Source: Flavobacteriales bacterium
Lineage (GTDB): Bacteria; Bacteroidota; Bacteroidia; Flavobacteriales_D; Sanyastnellaceae
Direction of reading: 5' to 3'
Assembly: GCA_022447625.1 (NCBI GenBank)
Contig: JAKVAX010000020.1
Coordinates: forward strand, 1-58,762
DNA length: 58,762 nt
Both the position numbers and the translations under genes were made by a program. Positions within the stretch are counted from its first letter, which is position 1. Each line of letters starts with the position of its first letter. Shown here piece after piece: positions 57,620 through 58,762 of the stretch. Below the pieces are notes generated by a model. That model searched no databases, was not told where the DNA came from, and saw nothing but the letters and a program-made list of their open reading frames with translations.

Positions 57620-58762
57620 TTAGTTACAGCTATTTGAGCCAAAACTCGAAAGAATCTGGAGTAGGTCAGCAATACTGATCTGCCCATCTTGATTCACATC
57701 AGAATCACAGTAGCAATCTGCTTCCACTGTCCAACAGAAGGTCTCCTGACAAGTTCCTTCTGGAGAGACTCCAGTGATTGTGAGACATACAGTGTATGTT
57801 CCACTTCCCGCATATGTATGTGACGGATCACTCAACGTTGATGTGTTACCATCTCCGAAGTCCCAAGAGTAGCTAGTGATTGTAGTGTAAGTACCTGCAA
57901 CACTCATGTTGTAGAACTGGTAAGTACAATCATCTTGATCTTGTACAATGAATACCGGATGCAACTCACATGGCTTCGGACAAGGGTCATCGCATAGCGC
58001 ATCAAACTCTTGACAAATCGTGTAGTTGATCGAAGGATCATTACAACAGAATACCGTCAAGCATACGTTGTATACTCCACTCGCTCCATACGTGTGCGTC
58101 ACAGATGGAATACCTGTGTATACCGTTCCGTCACCCATATCCCATGTGAAACAGAAGTCGTTCGGACATGGAGTGAATGGTAGGAACATATCAGTCACCA
58201 CTGTACAATCATCTTGTCCATATGTCAACGCAATGTCAACGTTCGTAGGTAGCGTACAACAGTCTACTGTTACGATCTGACATGACGTAACACGTATATC
58301 TGGTTCATCACAGCAGTAGATATCTACACATACTTCGTACTCGCCGCTACACTCGTAAGTGTGAACTGGACAGAACGCGAATGGGTAGTCAGCAACTGTT
58401 CCATCGCCAAAACTCCAAGTTGTGCAGTAATCAACTGGATTGGCTCCCGGTGGCAACATCGTTGCTGGAATACAGAATCCGAGTTCACATGATGCATTTG
58501 TTGAATCATCGAATACGTCGAAATCAAACTGATTTGGTAGTTCACAAGGCTCCGGACAGTTCGCCTCGAATTCTTGACAAATTGTGTAGTTGATCGAAGG
58601 ATCATTACAACAGAATACCGTCAAGCATACGTTGTATACTCCACTCGCTACATACGTGTGCGTCACAGATGGAATACCTGTATACACCGTTCCGTCACCC
58701 ATATCCCATGTGAAACAGAAGTCGTTCGGACATGGAGTGAATGGTAGGAACATATCAGTCAC
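57620..58762 (-). CDS. PKD-repeat secreted protein, 5' part cut by window end, dockerin-like C-terminus
   Basis: The 380 visible residues are the C-terminal part of a longer protein; the apparent Met at the window edge is internal. At least four PKD-type units are visible (FTWDMGDGTVYTG...HTYxASGVYNVCLTV; TTWSFGDGTV...HTYECSGEYEVCV; SYSWDFGDGNTST...HTYAGSGTYTVCL), rich in cysteine pairs. Two units are nearly identical in DNA over 190 bp with a period of 564 bp (188 residues). The protein ends CDSDVNQDGQISIADLLQILSSFGSNSCN, an EF-hand-like D-x-N-x-D-G calcium loop as in dockerin domains, instead of a T9SS sorting domain. It is probably an extracellular, calcium-dependent repeat protein. Confidence 0.82.
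   Translation of the reverse strand: MTDMFLPFTPCPNDFCFTWDMGDGTVYTGIPSVTHTYVASGVYNVCLTVFCCNDPSINYTICQEFEANCPEPCELPNQFDFDVFDDSTNASCELGFCIPATMLPPGANPVDYCTTWSFGDGTVADYPFAFCPVHTYECSGEYEVCVDIYCCDEPDIRVTSCQIVTVDCCTLPTNVDIALTYGQDDCTVVTDMFLPFTPCPNDFCFTWDMGDGTVYTGIPSVTHTYGASGVYNVCLTVFCCNDPSINYTICQEFDALCDDPCPKPCELHPVFIVQDQDDCTYQFYNMSVAGTYTTITSYSWDFGDGNTSTLSDPSHTYAGSGTYTVCLTITGVSPEGTCQETFCWTVEADCYCDSDVNQDGQISIADLLQILSSFGSNSCN
58009..58198. repeat. 190-bp near-identical direct repeat, copy 1 (period 564 bp)
   Basis: Nearly identical to 58573-58762 with an exact offset of 564 bp (188 codons). It encodes one PKD unit of the PKD-repeat protein. The low divergence points to recent duplication or gene conversion. 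Confidence 0.85.
58573..58762. repeat. 190-bp near-identical direct repeat, copy 2, runs off window
   Basis: Second copy of the repeat, interrupted by the window end, so the full length of the identity is unknown. Confidence 0.85.

Overview
The window looks like a chromosomal segment of a Bacteroidota bacterium, most likely a Flavobacteriia/Cryomorphaceae-type marine organism (inference). The evidence is type IX secretion (T9SS) C-terminal sorting domains of both type A and type B, a PorP/SprF-family protein with a PorE-like OmpA protein next to it, TAnnTTTG promoter boxes typical of the phylum, no convincing Shine-Dalgarno sequences, and many SpII lipoproteins and secreted PKD/Ig/cadherin-repeat proteins. 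No rRNA, tRNA, CRISPR array, integrase or insertion sequence was seen.

Layout. 0-3 kb: an uncharacterised DUF5996-like protein between two sets of 7-bp tandem repeats, then a secreted OmpA-domain protein. 3-10 kb: a tandem pair of very large secreted vanadium-haloperoxidase/PAP2 enzymes with Ig-like repeats and T9SS tails. 10-12 kb: two outer-membrane proteins. 12-14.8 kb: a cyclic-nucleotide-binding/AlbA_2 fusion overlapping a HI0933-like flavoprotein, and a small LTxxQ-like protein. 14.9-17 kb: arsR-arsC-acr3. 17-18.5 kb: isocitrate dehydrogenase. 18.8-28.4 kb: a small secreted protein, a 2007-residue type B adhesin, PorP/SprF and PorE-like OmpA, probably one operon. 28.4-33.4 kb: an ECF sigma factor, a transmembrane/beta-barrel protein and a lipoprotein, behind a protein with nine Kazal-like repeats. 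33.5-37.4 kb: a TPR-CHAT caspase-like protein converging on a sigma/anti-sigma pair. 37.6-46.2 kb: mixed housekeeping and envelope genes (fabD, patatin, bestrophin-like, GNAT, DEAD-box helicase). 46.3-49.8 kb: an ECF sigma-MscS-MscS-DUF3078 operon. 49.8-57.4 kb: an MFS transporter, MOSC protein, M16 peptidase and LytS/LytR-type two-component system, interspersed with two decayed secreted-protein genes. 57.6 kb to the end: a truncated PKD-repeat protein.

How genes may work together. The most interesting region is 28.4-37.4 kb. It holds two ECF sigma modules, a nine-unit Kazal-like protein and a membrane-anchored CHAT protease whose catalytic domain is predicted to face the periplasm, as is the TPR domain of the neighbouring anti-sigma factor. 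This suggests, but does not prove, proteolytic control of a sigma factor, analogous in logic to the TPR-CHAT/sigma branch of type III-E CRISPR but with no CRISPR here. Two other genome-scale signals are a family of about 17-bp imperfect inverted repeats (TTCCGC-loop-GCGAAA) in both coding and intergenic DNA, and several genes whose promoter -7 box lies only 3-7 nt from the start codon, implying leaderless mRNAs.
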